Source of the DNA: Collybiopsis luxurians FD-317 M1 | Lineage: Eukaryota; Basidiomycota; Agaricomycetes; Agaricales; Omphalotaceae | Length of the DNA stretch: 64,000 nt | Reading direction: 5' to 3' | NCBI GenBank assembly: GCA_000827265.1 | Contig: KN834808.1 | Span: 199,864 to 263,863, forward strand | In this document: positions 62,156 to 64,000 of the stretch, piece after piece | Layout: each line of letters opens with the position of its first letter | How positions within the stretch are numbered: the first letter of the stretch is position 1 | The notes under the pieces: generated by a model | The model's database searches: none | What the model was told of the DNA's origin: nothing | The model's input: the letters and a program-made list of their open reading frames with translations, nothing else | Program-made: the position numbers and the translations under genes

Positions 62156-63610
62156 TTAGGATTGCTGTGCTTGGATGCCTTGAATCTCCCGCAGCAGTGC
62201 AGTATTATACTCTACCTCCTGGCGCAGCATCTGTTGCTGTTCCTCCAGCTGTTGATTTTTGGCACAAAGATTGGTCATCTCTGTGAGTGCTGCCAATAGA
62301 GCAGCTTCTTTGGCCATAAGGTCAGCAGAAAGCACTGCAGCATTACTTTGGCAGGAACGCTGAAGGGAAATAAATAATTTGTTGGAATGATTGTGCACTT
62401 CATCAAGGGTGGGGATCCAGTCTATTGTAAGCCAACGAGAGGTATAATTTGTAAAACTTTCATGTGCGTTGGGATGCTGTGCTGCAAGATAGAGCCAGCA
62501 ACTGGTTTCTTTCCCCAGTTGTTCACACTGAGATTAGAAATAAGACAGGCCCAAAGAATCTAATAAAGAGTAAAATGCACTTGTGCAATTATTTTCTCTA
62601 TCTCATGGTGAAAGCATTTTGTCAATTGTACAATGTCATCTCGAGTTTTGGGAATGGCTCTATCTTGAACAATAGCTAAAAAAATATAATTATTTCAATA
62701 AGTAAAAGCTCACTGAACAAAAGTTACATGTACACCAAGGATGCAAGCCCTGGAATGCCCCTTTGACATGTCCAAAATGAGGTTCTTTTTGAGAGGGGTG
62801 AAGTTGTCCTGGCTTAGCAGGGGAAGATAGCATGGACTTCGATGCTGTTTGTGAAGAAGAGGTGGGAGAATGTCCTGAAGCACTGGAAAGTGGCCGAATA
62901 GATGGGGATAATAGTTCTGGCAAGGGTTCATGAGATGGACTCAATGGTGGAAGAGATGAGTATCTGTGCCCAGAGCCATTGGGAAGAACACCTCTGGGAA
63001 TGGGCAATAGGGTGTCCAGATTATTATCAGGATCATCCTAGGCTGTAGGACACCCTATGGCACTCTGAGAAAGAAAGCTAATGATAGAGGAATTCCCAGG
63101 AGACTGACATATAGGTGTATGAAAGATGGAAGAATTACCAGTGGCAATGGTGCCAATATTACTGGTCGACTCAATAATACTAGCCGAATTGGGAGTTGTA
63201 CCGATGGACACAGGTTCTGCTGTAACTCCATCCTCAGTATTGAGGGTCTGCTGAAGCTGTTGGAGCTGCAGAAAAGTGGCAGAAGGAGGAATATGAACTC
63301 CACCGTGGAGCAATAATTGAACCTAAAGCAATAAGTTAATTAACATGTAGAAAAAAACCAAAAGTAAGAAATCACAACTTACTAGATCTCCATATATTTT
63401 ACTGTGAGCACAGTCAGAAGAAGTCAGAAGGGGTGAACCCAGGCACTTTCTACAATGCCAGGGGTTTTTTTTAGGTGCGGTAGTCTGTTGTTGAGCTTTG
63501 TGTGAATGTTTAGAGGGAGATTTTGTAGAGGACTTTTTAGTTGGAGTATGTCCTGAGGTAGCCTTCTTGGGAGAACACTTCCTCAAATTTTTGGTAGGAG
63601 AATGTACCAT
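62156..63610 (-). CDS. Novel five-exon protein with SPKK-like motifs, Cys/His cluster and coiled coil
   Basis: Exons are 63610-63383, 63322-63054, 62993-62728, 62675-62581 and 62527-62156. The introns (60, 60, 52 and 53 nt) are GT..AG and every phase agrees, giving 409 residues with no stop. The N-terminus is very basic, with repeated S/T-P-x-K units (SPTK 4-7, SPKK 13-16, TPTK 22-25, SPSK 31-34). Residues 51-69 are WHCRKC then CAH (C-x2-C-x10-C-x-H), a possible zinc site. A Gln/Ser/Pro-rich middle follows. The C-terminal 100 residues form a coiled coil (AKEAALLAALTEMTNLCAKN, EEQQQMLRQEVEYNTALLRE). SPKK units in histones bind AT-rich DNA minor grooves, so a chromatin or DNA-binding role is reasonable inference. 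I do not know the family. The intact splice set argues that the gene is or was recently active. Confidence 0.7.
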
Positions 63611-63727
63611 AATGGGAGGATGGTACTGGTAAAAATTCAAAAGAAAACCTTTTATATGATACCAGAGCTGATTACTCAGTGGCAAAGAGTCAGAGAGAAT
63701 GGACTCACTAACAGTGTTTGTTCTTTA
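63611..63727. promoter_or_regulatory. Short head-to-head intergenic region
   Basis: Only 117 bp separate the ATG of the minus-strand 409-residue gene from the ATG of the plus-strand open frame at 63728. If both starts are right, the region must serve as a shared promoter, or part of each leader overlaps the other gene. No clear TATA box was seen. Confidence 0.35.
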
Positions 63728-64000
63728 ATGAGTACTCATTGTCACGACAGATCAGAAAGTCCTCCACTGCTCCTGTCTTTGTTGTTGCAATACAATGAGT
63801 TTGAACTGGAGGATATTGTTCATCCTGGGCAAGAAGCTGCAGAGGCTGAGCAGCAAAACTTAATTAGTCCTCAGAAGAAGCAACGTATTCACAGCAATTA
63901 TGTTCCACAATGCATGGGGACTTCTGGGGGTGCCAGAAAGAAAGGGAATTGGCCCTCAGCTTCAAATTCTGCCATGGAAATGATACCTGTGAGGGGAGTA
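63728..64000 (+). CDS. Partial open frame running off the window
   Basis: From ATG at 63728 the frame is open for 91 codons to the last base. It begins MSTHCHDRSESP, then LLLQYNEFELEDIVHPGQEA and ISPQKKQRIHSNYVPQ, followed by a basic GGARKKGNW segment. It has an acidic patch followed by a basic, nuclear-signal-like patch (PQKKQR). No domain can be assigned from this fragment. It is divergent from the SPKK-motif gene, so the two could form a gene pair. Confidence 0.45.
   Translation, partial: MSTHCHDRSESPPLLLSLLLQYNEFELEDIVHPGQEAAEAEQQNLISPQKKQRIHSNYVPQCMGTSGGARKKGNWPSASNSAMEMIPVRGV

Larger units (their letters stand above)
44600..64000. other. CpG-depleted domain
   Basis: CG dinucleotides nearly vanish: I count 2 in 50161-50640, against more than 25 in the 300 bases 8041-8340. 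TG and CA are abundant. The shift covers the satellite, non-coding sequence and coding exons alike. Long-term cytosine methylation with deamination is the usual cause in fungi of this class. A foreign or misjoined segment is the alternative. Confidence 0.75.

Noticed and set aside
48985..64000. Retrotransposon with reverse transcriptase or integrase
   Set aside because: No YxDD, protease, RNase H or integrase-type motif was seen in the frames examined, and no long terminal repeats were found.

Overview
The window is fungal nuclear DNA, most likely from an agaricomycete (mushroom-class basidiomycete). The clear genes have many short introns of about 50-100 nt with GT..AG ends, an MKT1 homologue with basidiomycete-style architecture, and lineage-type secreted and membrane proteins. 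No rRNA, tRNA, CRISPR array, operon or bacterial signal was seen. A Ceratobasidiaceae/Cantharellales source is possible but is only a guess.

Layout. 1-6.1 kb: no convincing gene. 6.36-10.68 kb: two minus-strand housekeeping-type genes, a small zinc-finger-like protein and an eight-exon MKT1 homologue, both rebuilt exon by exon with an open frame. 10.7-18.2 kb: gene-poor, with three diverged copies of an old repeat. 18.27-18.87 kb: a broken secreted-protein gene. 19.2-33.5 kb: a nested duplication. A single-pass membrane protein gene and its flanks occur twice in direct orientation (19.24-21.66 and 30.6-33.48 kb). Between them lies an inverted duplication carrying two convergent genes for small ET79/aegerolysin-like proteins with matching promoters. 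33.68-34.65 kb: a thioredoxin-TPR gene. 35.0-43.4 kb: three tandem short-chain dehydrogenase (SDR) genes on the minus strand. The right-hand copy is intact, the middle one has lost a splice donor, and the left one has a stop across a splice junction. 43.6-44.2 kb: a small element bounded by 77-bp direct repeats.

From about 44.6 kb to the end the DNA changes character. CpG is almost absent, whereas it is common to the left. The domain opens with about 3 kb of a head-to-tail 51-bp satellite (45.1-48.2 kb). Beyond it lie multi-exon genes and gene remnants that I cannot assign to a named family. Some carry in-frame stops, at least two of which fit CGA-to-TGA decay. Others are open throughout, notably a five-exon, 409-residue gene at 62.16-63.61 kb with SPKK-like motifs, a Cys/His cluster and a C-terminal coiled coil. 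It lies head to head with an open frame that runs off the window. A long-methylated, heterochromatin-like block is the simplest reading; a chimeric assembly join near 44-48 kb is the main alternative.

Functional links between the genes are weak. The window is best read as a short conserved segment followed by fast-evolving, duplication-prone accessory DNA and then a satellite-bounded CpG-poor domain.
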